Positions 11,648 through 21,257 of a stretch of DNA of 64,000 bases are shown one piece after another. The stretch is taken from NCBI GenBank assembly GCA_900618795.1, contig UYJD01000017.1, positions 126,314-190,313 of the forward strand, given 5' to 3'. The first letter of the stretch is position 1. Every line of letters starts with the position of its first letter. The position numbers and the translations under genes were made by a program. Source of the stretch: Cyanodermella asteris (lineage: Eukaryota > Ascomycota > Lecanoromycetes > Ostropales > Stictidaceae). Under the pieces are notes generated by a model. It made no database searches. It saw only the letters and a program-made list of their open reading frames with translations, and had not been told where the DNA came from.

Positions 11648-12404
11648 ATGAGCACAGCCAAGGGCCATATTGAGAGCGGTTTGATCGTAAGAAGAGCAGA
11701 GCCACAAGATATTGCCAGGGTATTTGATATTCGGATTCAGGCTCTTGCTGACGATATTTGGACACAGGTAATTGTTTCGAACATGTGGATGTTTCTTTCG
11801 GGCTGACGTGCCTGCACAGCTCGTGTACCCACATGGTCGCAGTCAGCAAACCATTGAGTCGGGTATACAGAGTTGGATTTCAGCTTTAGCTGAGCCGGAG
11901 CAGGCCACTCTCGTAGCGGTGGATCCGACATCGGAAAGCGTGATCGCATTTGCCAAGTGGGTGCAGGTCAGCGAAGCAAAGCAATCCGAGCCTTTCGTGC
12001 CCAGCAATGCTGGGTCAGAAGCCGATAATGATGCATGGCAGGCCTTGGAGCAAGCGAACCATGAGGCGTCCGTAAGGATGATGAACGGGCGCCCGTATTG
12101 CTGTAAGCCGTGTTCTTCCGCACCATGTGGTGATTCCTTTTCGACCTGGATACTGACATGCATAGGTCTGGCATATCTTTGCGTCGACCCAAAGCATCAA
12201 GGTCGAGGTGCTGGCTCTGTGCTGCTAAAATGGGGAACGGACTTGGCCGACAACAACGGGTTGGACTGTTTCCTGTGCTCGACAGTCGCGGGGAAACACC
12301 TCTACCTCCGACGCGGCTTTGAAACAGCTGATTGCTTCGAAATGGAGGAAAAAGAGCTTGGGCGTAAAGCTCGTATAGAATACATGCTTCGAAAGCCGCA
12401 GTGA
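11648..12404 (+). CDS. GNAT-family N-acetyltransferase
   Basis: Three exons: 11648-11767, 11820-12102 and 12166-12404, 213 aa. It starts MSTAKGHIESGLIVRRAEPQ and has the typical GNAT N-terminal 'A..DI..V..I' helix (PQDIARVFDIRIQALADDIW). Motif A, the acetyl-CoA pyrophosphate loop, is VDPKHQGRGAGSVLLKWG at about residues 144-161. It is followed by the C-terminal AGKHLYLRRGFE, the conserved YxxxGF element. Intron 2 is 63 nt, a multiple of three, so retaining it would keep the frame open. It has a good GTAAGC donor and CTGAC branch site, and its removal joins RPYC to CLAYLCVDPK as in relatives. The substrate cannot be told: this subfamily is widespread in fungi and mostly uncharacterised. The stop lies 22 bp from the converging RPR2 stop. 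Confidence 0.85.
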
Positions 12405-12426
12405 TATCTGGTTGGTAGTGAATGTC

Positions 12427-12948
12427 TCAATCTGACGCAGCGGTCTTTGCATGACTTGTGGGTCTGCCATCTTTTCGGACACGAAGACTTTTCCGTGCCT
12501 GCCGATTTACACCTACGGGTATTCGTCGTTGGAGACCACATTGTAGACACTCGAAAACCTTGACCTCAGCCCACGGTTTACGGCCATCCGAGCTTGGGTT
12601 CGTGACGACTGAACGTGCGGTCCTTGGTTCTTCAAGCAAGGTCAAGCAACGTTTGCACATGGAGTGCTTCGTTGCTTGGGAAAGACGGAGCTGTGCTTTC
12701 AATGAGATGTCTTTGAGCTGGAATAAGTAGTGGCGTGAGAGGTCGCTTCCAAGCGCACGAGCGTTCTTCTGAGCTGAAGCTGAGCCAGCTGAGTTTTCTC
12801 GTCCATCGTTGCGTAGGTCGTCGGCACTCGGGTTGGAGCTGTTTTGCTCCCTTGACGACTGAGCTAAGTAAGTTGCGGCACGGTGAAGATGGGAGATCCT
12901 CAATCCAAGATCCTTCTTAGCGCCAGAGGCTGTCTGCTTAGCCATCAT
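12427..12948 (-). CDS. RPR2: RNase P/MRP-type protein subunit (Rpr2/Rpp21 family)
   Basis: Single-exon gene of 173 aa (172 if the second of two adjacent ATGs at 12943-12948 is used). The Rpr2/Rpp21/Snm1 fold is seen in the helical N-terminal half (ISHLHRAATYLAQSS, then SRHYLFQLKDISLKAQLRL). The zinc ribbon is CKRC...(about 35 residues)...CLQC at about residues 98-138, with the basic strand GLQRRIPVG after it. The family is part of RNase P, which trims tRNA 5' leaders. Snm1 of RNase MRP is the paralogue alternative, but the fold is closer to Rpr2 by eye. A low-complexity insert (about residues 32-66) separates the first two helices. It is divergent from SUB2 and converges with the GNAT gene. 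Confidence 0.8.
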   Translation of the reverse strand: MMAKQTASGAKKDLGLRISHLHRAATYLAQSSREQNSSNPSADDLRNDGRENSAGSASAQKNARALGSDLSRHYLFQLKDISLKAQLRLSQATKHSMCKRCLTLLEEPRTARSVVTNPSSDGRKPWAEVKVFECLQCGLQRRIPVGVNRQARKSLRVRKDGRPTSHAKTAASD

Positions 12949-13362
12949 TCATTTTCGTGAAACGTCAAACTGCATGCAGGCGGCTGTCTTGTGAAAATTT
13001 GGCTGGCGAGCTGACAAGCCCATTCCTGGCAAACGTTTTCAGTGAGTTGAAGCGTCGGGCGCGTCGTCACGTGATTTGAGCTCCGCGCCTTTGTTCGCGA
13101 TTTGAGGTGCGCCTTTGCCGGTCCGTGAACGTTCGCCGCAGCAGAACATTCTCCCCTCTGGCTCAATCTGCACCTCCTTCGTTTTACCCTTCCACCCAAG
13201 CCTCGCCTACTAACTCCATTCGGGCCTCTTCATCGAGCAAATTTCCCAGCCGCTCATAGCGAACGGAGCCGCTCGACCTGTTTGGTAACTACATTCACGA
13301 AGCAGCGCTTGACATTGTCGCGAAGCATCTCTACAGCGCCTCTACTACTACCCACCGGCAAC
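12949..13362. promoter_or_regulatory. Divergent RPR2-SUB2 promoter with TCACGTGA site
   Basis: 414 bp between two RNA-processing genes. A perfect palindrome TCACGTGA lies at 13067-13074. In ascomycetes CACGTG is bound by Cbf1/bHLH factors; that it works here is inference. The 3' part (13150-13362) is pyrimidine-rich and likely the SUB2 leader. Confidence 0.5.
13067..13074. promoter_or_regulatory. Palindromic CACGTG site (RPR2-SUB2)
   Basis: TCACGTGA, the bHLH/Cbf1-type palindrome, sits in the shared RPR2-SUB2 promoter. The same 8-mer occurs before ATP7 at 37046-37053. Binding is inferred. Confidence 0.5.
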
Positions 13363-15153
13363 ATGTCTCACGAGGAGGATCTTATCGACTACTCGGACGA
13401 AGAACTTAACAACGACAACGCTCCTTCCACCGACGCCGCAGCTAACGGTGCGTCCAAGAAGGCGGATGCCGCAGCTCCCGCGGACGTTGAGCAAAAGGGC
13501 AGCTATGCCGGCGTTCACACTACCTCATTCCGCGACTTCCTGCTCAAACCCGAACTGCTGCGCGCCATCACCGATTGTGGCTTCGAACATCCCTCAACCG
13601 GTTAGTCGCACCATGCTTTTTCCATCTCTGCGTTCTCGAGTCCAAAGCGTCCGTCCATCAGGTCGTGCGACAAATGAGCGGTTTCTCGGGGTCAAGGGGA
13701 GGTGGTGGTGTTGAATCAGCGAGAAAAAAGAAGCGCGGCACTGCCGTAGGCTTGGAGCGAATATCGAGATTCCAACTCAAAACTGTCGATTTAGAAGGCT
13801 TTGTTGTGCAAGTATGCCGGAGAGCATGATGGGAAGACACCGCGATCTGGCGCGAAGCAAGAACAACGCTGAAGGCCTCTCGAGAAACAAGATGATGGAC
13901 GGACGCTTCGATGGATTATCTCACTCCTTACTCCTTTGCGAACACAGTCTAATACAGCACAATCACAGTCCAACAGAGCGTGATTCCCCCGGTTATTCTG
14001 GGAGGAGATGTTCTTTGTCAGGCGAAGTCCGGTCTCGGCAAGACCGCGATCTTCGTTCTTACCTCCCTACACTCCATCGAACCGGTGCCTGGCGAAGCCG
14101 CAGTGCTCGTCATGTGCCACACTCGCGAACTGGCATACCAGATCAAGAACGAGTATGCTCGTTTCAGCAAGTATCTGCCGGAAGTCAAGACTGGTGTATT
14201 TTACGGCGGAACTCCAATGCAGAAGGATGTCGAGCTACTCTCTAACAAAGACACGCACCCGAACATCATCGTCGGCACGCCAGGTCGTCTGAACGCCCTG
14301 GTCCGGGACAAGGTGCTACGACTCAACAACGTCAAGGTATTCGTGCTCGATGAGTGTGATAAGATGCTCGACGCGATTGGTAAGTGTAGACTCATGAATC
14401 ACTTCAAACTGAAACTAACCCCAGCAGATATGCGACGCGATGTTCAGGACATCTTCCGCGCCACCCCGACTCAGAAACAAGTGGAAATGTACTCCGCTAC
14501 GCTCTCTGACGCGATCAGACCAGTCTGCAAGAAATTCATGAAGGATCCCCTGGAGGTCCTCGTCGACGCTGACAAGAAGCTCACCCTTCATGGATTGCAA
14601 CAATACTACGTCAAGCTCACTGAGCAGGAGAAGAACAGGAAGCTCAACGAACTTCTGGACACGCTTGAATTCAACCAGGTCATCATTTTCGTCAAATCGA
14701 CCCTGCGTGCTACAGAGCTTGACAAGTTGCTTCGCGAATGCAACTTTCCCAGCATTGCAGTGCATTCTGGTGTCAGCCAAGAAGAGCGGTAAGTTTGACC
14801 GTGTCCCGACTTTGGCTGTTTCAGACGCTGACTAATATAGTATCAAACGCTACAAAGAGTTCAAGGAGATCAAGCAGCGCATTTGCGTTGCTACCGACGT
14901 CTTCGGTCGTGGCATCGATATTGAGCGAATTAACGTCGCAATCAACTACGATCTCCCGGGCGACGCCGATTCGTACCTTCACAGAGTCGGCCGTGCCGGA
15001 CGTTTCGGAACCAAGGGTCTTTCTATCTCGTTCGTGAGCAGCGAAGAGGATGAAGCAGTGCTCAAGGACATTGAAAGGCGCTTTGAGGTTGCTTTGCCGC
15101 TTTTCCCTGAGGAAGGCATTGACAAGCGCGCCTACATGGCAGACGCTAATTAG
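13363..15153 (+). CDS. SUB2: DEAD-box RNA helicase Sub2/UAP56 (mRNA export and splicing)
   Basis: Four exons: 13363-13600, 13969-14379, 14428-14788 and 14841-15153, 440 aa, the usual length for Sub2. It starts [15 protein letters not shown], the family hallmark. The helicase motifs run in order: Q-motif region [14 protein letters not shown], motif [23 protein letters not shown], motif [10 protein letters not shown] (DECD as in UAP56, not DEAD), YSATLSD, then FGRGIDIER and [10 protein letters not shown]. Sub2 acts in spliceosome assembly and, with TREX, loads Yra1 for mRNA export. Intron 1 is 368 nt, seven times longer than the other introns here. Intron 2 ends in a tandem CAGCAG acceptor; use of the second gives the conserved AIDMRRDVQ. 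The gene converges on the WBP11 gene. Confidence 0.97.
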
Positions 15154-15421
15154 TGCGAGGTTTCAAACCACAGGAATAGCACAGCTTGCCTTGCGGGATC
15201 CACGGTCGGGACGGATGGTATTTCTGCGCCCTTTTGAAACAAGGGATGGCTGCACAGGTGCAAAGCATACAGAGCCATGACTGTCCTTTGAAGGCGAAAG
15301 TGAAGTCAGCTAGCGGGTGTGAATTGTCAGTTATTGTACGAACCTGGCTTGGGCGAATACTTTGAAAAGTTGCAATGAGTATGATTTGCTAGAGCACAAG
15401 GGCATCCAAGACATTCAAGTG

Positions 15422-16301
15422 CTATTCGCCTTCTTCATCAGCATCCTCAACCAGCGGCTGCCTGTATCTATTTGACGCCTTTGCAGTCTCGCTTGCAGAT
15501 TTAGTCTCAGGTTTATCCTGACTCGACTGTGATACTTCAGGTCGCTGAGCTTGCAGGCTATAGCCTTCCCTCTCAAGTCGTTCTAGCTCGTCCTCCTCGA
15601 GTAGAGATTGTTGTGGGCCGCCCTTCATGACGTCCAGTTTCCTCTTGACGACATTTGGTACAAAGCCGATCGCCTCTTTGCGCAAGTTGCGAATAGCGGG
15701 CTTTGCTTCGTACACGATTTGAGGGGGGGCGGCGGTCGGTCTTGTGTCATTCACATCTGCAGTCGGATTTTCGGTTTCGCGCCGCTGCCGGGAATCGAAT
15801 CTCCTTGGGATAGGAGGTGGGGTGTCTCGGGGCATAGGTATATCCCGCACATCGTCGTCCGTGTTGCTACTCAAGGAGCTTCTGCGGCGTTCTTTATGTG
15901 GCCGGTCCCTCTTCCCCAGCACTTGCGCAGCACCAGGTTCTCTGAAGTCCCGGCCTTTTTTTCCCTCGGATGAAGTGGCTCCACCAACAGTAGCTTTCGC
16001 TTTGCGGATTCGGTTCACGTCACGTTCGAGGCCTTCGAGCAATGTCTGCTCCCGTTGCGGAAGCTTGCCATGCTGTTCTTGTCGAGCTCGTAGCTCATCG
16101 ATTTGAGCCTGCAGTCGATCAGGATTCCGATGTGCGAGCCGTTCGTTCCTTTGCGCAGCGACTGCGGCCTTGCCTGATCGTGTGAGTAACAAGCTTTTCC
16201 ACACGATCGCAGCTGCTCTCACCTTTTTTGAGGGCCTTCTGCTTCTCGGCTTTTCTCTGCGCAGCGGCGGGGTTGATTGAGCGGTCCTTGTCTTTGGCCA
16301 T
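15422..16301 (-). CDS. WBP11-domain splicing factor
   Basis: Two exons: 16223-16301 and 15422-16173, 276 aa, with a 49-nt intron (GTGAGA...GATCAG) joining ALKKG to KAAVAAQ. The N-terminus MAKDKDRSINPAAAQRKAEK continuing into KAAVAAQRNERLAHRNPDRL and the coiled IDELRARQEQHGKLPQREQ segment is the WBP11 (Wbp11/ELF5) domain. A proline motif DTPPPIPRRFDSRQR (about residue 150) could bind WW domains. The C-terminal GFVPNVVKRK segment is also typical. Animal WBP11 (SNP70/Npw38BP) is a nuclear spliceosome-associated protein. The C-terminal third is acidic and disordered. It shares a 285-bp divergent promoter with MRS2. Confidence 0.85.
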
Positions 16302-16586
16302 ATTCTGAATGTGAGTTTACAGGCGAGCACAGAGCTGCGTTGCGGCGCCGGACTTTAGCAGCAGCAGTGACGCAGATCAGCCGTCGATCCTGGCGCCGAC
16401 TGGCAGCTGCACCCGGTTCTGTATTAGACTGCGTGCAAATATGTTACCGTCGTCATCTGCTCCGACGTACTTTACGTAGCGAAAGTCGTCCGGCATTAAC
16501 CAAGCGCATCGAGTCGCCGCAGCCAGGAACAGAGCCATTATAGGTAAATACGATGGAGATCTGAAACGGGCAAACGTATTATTCCC

Positions 16587-18286
16587 ATGGCCTCTATCAG
16601 CGTGCGAAAACCCTTCGTCCCTTCATCATCGCTCCTCCGTCACCTTGAAGCACGAATCAACGATTCTTACACTTTTGCCTCCGGCCGACATGACCTATCG
16701 CCTTTGCCGACAGCAGACGCGCGCAACGCAAAGAGATGGGTGAACAAGACGGCACATGGACAGAGACACACATATGGAACCTCCACTCGCCCCACAAGAT
16801 CACGGAGTTATACCACCCGACAGAGCCCAGTGGTGATACTCAAACGGGCAACAGGCAGCTTGGGCACTAGGACCGTCACTTTTGACTGCACAACCAGCCA
16901 ACGTTTTCCATGCCAGTTCCAGACCAGGGCTGCATCGACATGGAGGTCAGCACCATGGGCGCAACGCTTATTCGGTCCAACCTTGCGCCAGCGAGACTTT
17001 CGCCAGAAACCCAGAGAAGGCGCCCCCTTCACCGATCCAGGCCCTGAGCACGGAACCCCAGTACTGGGGCGGACGAAGGCTGCAAACGAGCTCAAGTTAC
17101 GGTGTACCCAATTCGATGAGAATGGAAACGTGACGCTCGTGAACGGAGAATACAAGAAGCAGGACCTCATACAGGAGTACAAATTGCAACCCAGAGACCT
17201 TCGCAAGATCGACTCCTCCATGCTACCACATATCCTGGTTCGTCAGTCAGCCATCTTGATCAACCTCCTCCACCATCGTGTGCTCATCAAGCACGATCGC
17301 GTCCTAGTCTTCGATGTTTATGGCTCAACAGATTCGTACTCGCAGTCGATTTTCATGTATGATCTTGAACACAAGCTTCGCCAAAAGGAGAGCTCTAGGA
17401 ATGCATCGTCACTCCCGTACGAGTTCCGTGCCCTTGAAGCTATCTTGATCAGTGTCACCAGTGGCTTGGAGCAGGAATTTGAGCAAGTGCGTGTTCCAGT
17501 TGTCAGAGTTTTGCGCGATCTCGAGGAAGATATCGATCGTGACAAGTTGCGCCATCTGCTTATCTATTCGAAACGGCTGGGAACCTTTGAGCAGCGAGCT
17601 CGCCTTGTTCGAGATGCAATCGAAGATCTCCTAGAAGAAGATGATGATCTCGCAGCTATGTATCTTACGGAGACTGCGAACGGGCACGAAAGACAGGACG
17701 ATGATCACACCGAGATTGAGATGTTGCTGGAGTCCTACCACAAAGTATGCGACGAAATTGTCCAAGCGAGTGGCAATCTGGTGAGCAGCATTCGCAACAC
17801 TGAAGAGATGTGGGTAAAGCTCTGACAACACGTTGTTCCAAGCTAACAGCCGACAGTGTGAAGGCAATATTGGATGCGAACCGTAACGCACTCATGCTTC
17901 TCGACCTCAAATTTAGTATCGGTACCCTCGGGATAGGTTCCGGTGCATTCATTGCGGCCCTTTACGGAATGAACTTGAAGAACTACATGGAAGAGTGGAC
18001 ATTCGGCTTTTTGGGCGTCGGCGGCTCCTCCTTCGTCTTTGCAATGCTCGTATGCGGCTACGGACTTACAAAATTGCGCAAGGTGCAGCGCGTTAGTATG
18101 TGGGGCGAGCAAGGCCGCCGGAATCGAGGCAGTTGGCGGGATGTGGACCCTATGCCAGCCCTGCCAGGTGAGACTGGGCGTCAGCGATGGCAAAGGCTAC
18201 AGGACGCGAGAAAACAAGCAAGGAAGCGGGAACAATCCGAGGTGAGCGATGGTTCGCTCGATGTGCCGTTGTACGAGAGACAGTGA
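16587..18286 (+). CDS. MRS2: Mitochondrial inner-membrane magnesium channel Mrs2
   Basis: Two exons: 16587-17809 and 17857-18286, 550 aa. The 47-nt intron begins GTGGGT. This donor, not the GTAAAG three bases on, is required to give NTEEIVKAILDANRN in frame. The first 150 residues are Arg/Ser/Thr-rich with few acidic residues, a probable mitochondrial targeting region. The CorA/Mrs2 soluble domain follows (LKLRCTQFDENGNVTL, then LRKIDSSMLPHILVR and the long helices near LPYEFRALEAIL). The first membrane helix ends in the diagnostic YGMN motif (about residue 444), and a second helix follows (FGFLGVGGSSFVFAMLVCGY). In yeast Mrs2 supplies matrix Mg2+ needed for group II intron splicing. The C-terminal tail is Arg/Lys-rich. 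Confidence 0.95.
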
Positions 18287-18548
18287 TGCAGCCCTCAGCC
18301 AGGCTGGTCTGATACACAACACTCAACTCACTCTACTGATACAGTATTTACTGAATTCTGTGTCCTGAATGAATACGTGTAATCACTCCATGATTGTCAC
18401 GGTGCCTCCTATCTGCCCAAGATCAGACAGAAACACAGCCTCAAGCGACACCATCCGAGGTCGCATGCTACGTACGCTAAAGAAGATGTTTGTGGTGCAT
18501 GACAGCACTTGTCTTAACGTGCTATATAACTAAACTACAGAGCTAGCT

Positions 18549-19937
18549 TTAGGATCTCATTGCCGACTGTTTGGGTCGAGATCTGCATTTGGTAACCTTT
18601 GATGGACGCTGGTCATCTCGAGGAGGCAGCAGACTCAATATCCGAGCTTCTAGACCCGGATGCTTGAGGTTCTTCTTCAACTGCACAGCCGAAAGATGCA
18701 GATTGTTGGCCAAGAAGAAGTCGACCGCCCTGTGAGGATCCTGCTCGGAGTACTCGTACGGATTCCAAATCTTCTTTAGTTCCCTCAAATACGGATCTGG
18801 CTGGGCGTCGTCCCACAACTGCAGCCATTCTGGGCCATATTCCGCAGCCTCCCGACGCGAGATTCTGTCGTTACGCCCGTTCTTTTCGGACTTGACGCAG
18901 TGCGTTTTCCGGAAGTGGTCGTTGAGATTGTCCCGGCGGCCACCGCCAAAGGACGACGACTTTTTGCCGCCCCTGCTCTTGTTGCACCCTTTGACCGGGC
19001 AGAACACCAGAGATGCTGTCTCGCTGTGGGTGTCTATCCGCTTGTGTCTGGTGAGATGTTCGGCGCGTTTGAAGGACTTGGGGCAGGTTAGAGGCTTGCC
19101 ATCTGCGCCCAGGACTGGCTTCCTGCTTCCATCCGCTGCAATCTGGTAGATGTATTCGTTACAGTGATGGCGTTGCTCTAGCTCTGACTGGGCTGCGGAG
19201 AGTTTCTGCACGCGTCCGCCTTTGACAGCTCGGGATTGTTGAACGTCGCTGCGTCTCGCTCTTGGTCCTCTTCGAGGCGCCATGGGGCGGTGGGGCGAGG
19301 TAGGTGGTGTCTGGAGGCTGCCATGGTGATATGAAGACATGTGAGCCATGGGCTCGCCGGTGAAGTCCCAGTTTACCTGGTCGAAGGCACCGAGCGGCAC
19401 TGAGGCGATATCGGGCATGTGGAAAGTCTCTGACGGAGACACTGTAGATTGCGTCTCGCTGCTGCCGGGTGACCAGCCTGGAGAAAATGGGTGCAGACCA
19501 TGGTTGACGAACTCGCCCATATTACTGCTCGATGCAAGGCTTGGAACAAAGTCGACGACGTTGCCAGGCTGGGTCGAAAAGGTCGTGTATTGGAAAACAT
19601 CATCGGGTCCCAGACCACAATATTCCTCCGCCTTGATGCTTTCCAGTGACGAGTCGTGTGCTGCTGCGTCGTGGTGGATGCCAGGAGAGAACTGCCACGA
19701 GTTGTTGACTAGGTCGTGCGAGTAGTTGAATGGGCTCCCGGATGCCATGATATTGGTGCTTTCTGGGGTCATCGCATGTTGGTTTGAAGAAAGCGACTCT
19801 GAAGAAAAGGCGCCAAAAGAGTTCGCTGGCGTTAATGGACCAGCTGGAGAGATGGCTGAGCTCGCGCTGTCGAGTGAAACCATTGAGACATCGGACAGTC
19901 GTCGGTACGACAGGTTGAGAGTCAGGTGGTCCGACAT
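18549..19937 (-). CDS. C2H2 zinc-finger transcription factor
   Basis: Single-exon gene. I choose the Met at 19937 (MSDHLTLNLSYRRLSDVSMV, 462 aa) because the eight in-frame residues upstream (MIVILFFS) look like leader. The first 230 residues are Ser/Pro-rich and disordered, a likely activation region. A basic stretch PRRGPRARRS precedes two fingers. Finger 1 is odd: its two cysteines (HHCNEY and LTCPKSF) are about 23 residues apart before the RAEHLTRHKRIDTH helix. Finger 2 is longer than standard, CPVKGC with a GGKKSSSFGGGRRDNL insert before HFRKTH. A conserved-looking tail follows (YGPEWLQLWDDAQPDPYLR). The layout resembles fungal regulators of development but I cannot assign an orthologue. 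About 1.3 kb of upstream sequence suggests complex regulation. Confidence 0.8.
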   Translation of the reverse strand: MSDHLTLNLSYRRLSDVSMVSLDSASSAISPAGPLTPANSFGAFSSESLSSNQHAMTPESTNIMASGSPFNYSHDLVNNSWQFSPGIHHDAAAHDSSLESIKAEEYCGLGPDDVFQYTTFSTQPGNVVDFVPSLASSSNMGEFVNHGLHPFSPGWSPGSSETQSTVSPSETFHMPDIASVPLGAFDQVNWDFTGEPMAHMSSYHHGSLQTPPTSPHRPMAPRRGPRARRSDVQQSRAVKGGRVQKLSAAQSELEQRHHCNEYIYQIAADGSRKPVLGADGKPLTCPKSFKRAEHLTRHKRIDTHSETASLVFCPVKGCNKSRGGKKSSSFGGGRRDNLNDHFRKTHCVKSEKNGRNDRISRREAAEYGPEWLQLWDDAQPDPYLRELKKIWNPYEYSEQDPHRAVDFFLANNLHLSAVQLKKNLKHPGLEARILSLLPPRDDQRPSKVTKCRSRPKQSAMRS

Positions 19938-19961
19938 TGAGAAGAATAATATTACTATCAC

Positions 19962-21257
19962 CGCGAGGTCAGTACGGTCATAGGGTCACGCGTGCTGTTC
20001 GCCTCGCATACCAGTTGAAAAGTTTTGTTGTGACAAAGGAAGGGTTATCGTGAATGTATATAGCAGAGGTAGATATCAATACATCTAGCTGATATGAAGC
20101 AAAGGAATGTGGGCGAGAGTGCTGGTATGCTACCACGACTTGACTCTTGACTATATAGATAGACGGCCCACCACAAGGATTCAATTGAGCAGGGGTGACT
20201 CGACAGGGACTCGTTGCCGAAGATATCAGCAAGGGCTCGCCTGATCGATACTGCAGACAGCAGGCGAGATGAAAGACTGCTAGTGGCAAGCACCTTACTG
20301 CACTTTACCAAGATTGGAAGTGCGTACAGCAGCCGACAAATATCAGCGGAAAACCCGTCTGTCTCGCAAAAGCTCGACTGGCGATCGAAATCGAGGCCCA
20401 CCGATGTCGGCTCGATCAGCCGTGTCGTTTGCTTCGAAGGATTTTGCTGATGCAAAGACAACAGCCAAGGACGTGCGCTACCATGATCTGGCCCTGTCGC
20501 CCAACTGCGACTGTGGAGGCTGGTCCAAGGCCGACGCCACTCGTCTGCACCGGCAGGAGCCGTATCATTCCAGATAAGCCCCACGGGCGACAAGAGATGC
20601 AGCGTTCCAACGATGCTGGGGAAACTGGCGCCAAGTGTTGATGACGAAGAGCGGCTCATTGGAATGTGGGGACGCTTGTTGTTGCCGTTGTGTAGCCCTG
20701 GAGGCGCAAGATCCCTGTACTTGCATACTGGCGTCGATCGACTGAGCGCCGTAGCGCCCTGTCGGGCTTGAGAGTGGGTCGACTGCCTCTGTTCCTGCAG
20801 CTGAGACAGCCTGTTACACCGCAGCTTCAACCACTGCCTTGCTCAAAACTCGTAAACCAATAGTCACCTCGCCGTCATGATGCCTGTCCATCGTCGATAT
20901 TTGTGGGTCCGTTCGGGCGCTTGCTCAGGGCATTGTCCCGTTGATTCTCTCCGCCTCTGGCGAACGTAGATTCCAAACGAAGATTAAGACATGCAGCGCG
21001 AGCAACCACCGAACGCCCAGTGTGGCATATCCGCCGGGCTCAGGACAGTCGGCCAGTGATAATGTACTGTTCTCAGGGACATTGCGTGAAAGAGAAATCT
21101 GGAGCAAATGACAGTGTAGTGCAGAACAGGGGTATCATGTAATTCAAAGACTGAAACATTAATATAACCCCACAAGCAGGAGGGGCCATCCAAGGAAGTA
21201 AGACTCTAATGAGGTTTTCGGAAGCAACTCTGCGATCGTTTAATGCTGCCAAGGCTC
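19962..21257. promoter_or_regulatory. Upstream region of the C2H2 factor and 3' region of SPT20
   Basis: 1.3 kb between two minus-strand genes. It should hold the SPT20 3' UTR (right end) and the promoter and leader of the C2H2 factor. A 261-codon minus-strand open frame (20045-20830) has no family features and is not called. Nothing else is supported. Confidence 0.4.

Noticed and set aside
13820-13881. Possible C/D-box snoRNA in SUB2 intron 1 (ATGATGG near 13826, CTGA near 13869, GAGAG/CTCTC stem)
   Set aside because: The C box is imperfect, the span is too short, and no C'/D' pair was found.
20045-20830. 261-codon minus-strand frame upstream of the C2H2 factor
   Set aside because: No domain, composition like random Ser/Leu/Arg sequence, and it overlaps the expected promoter and leader.
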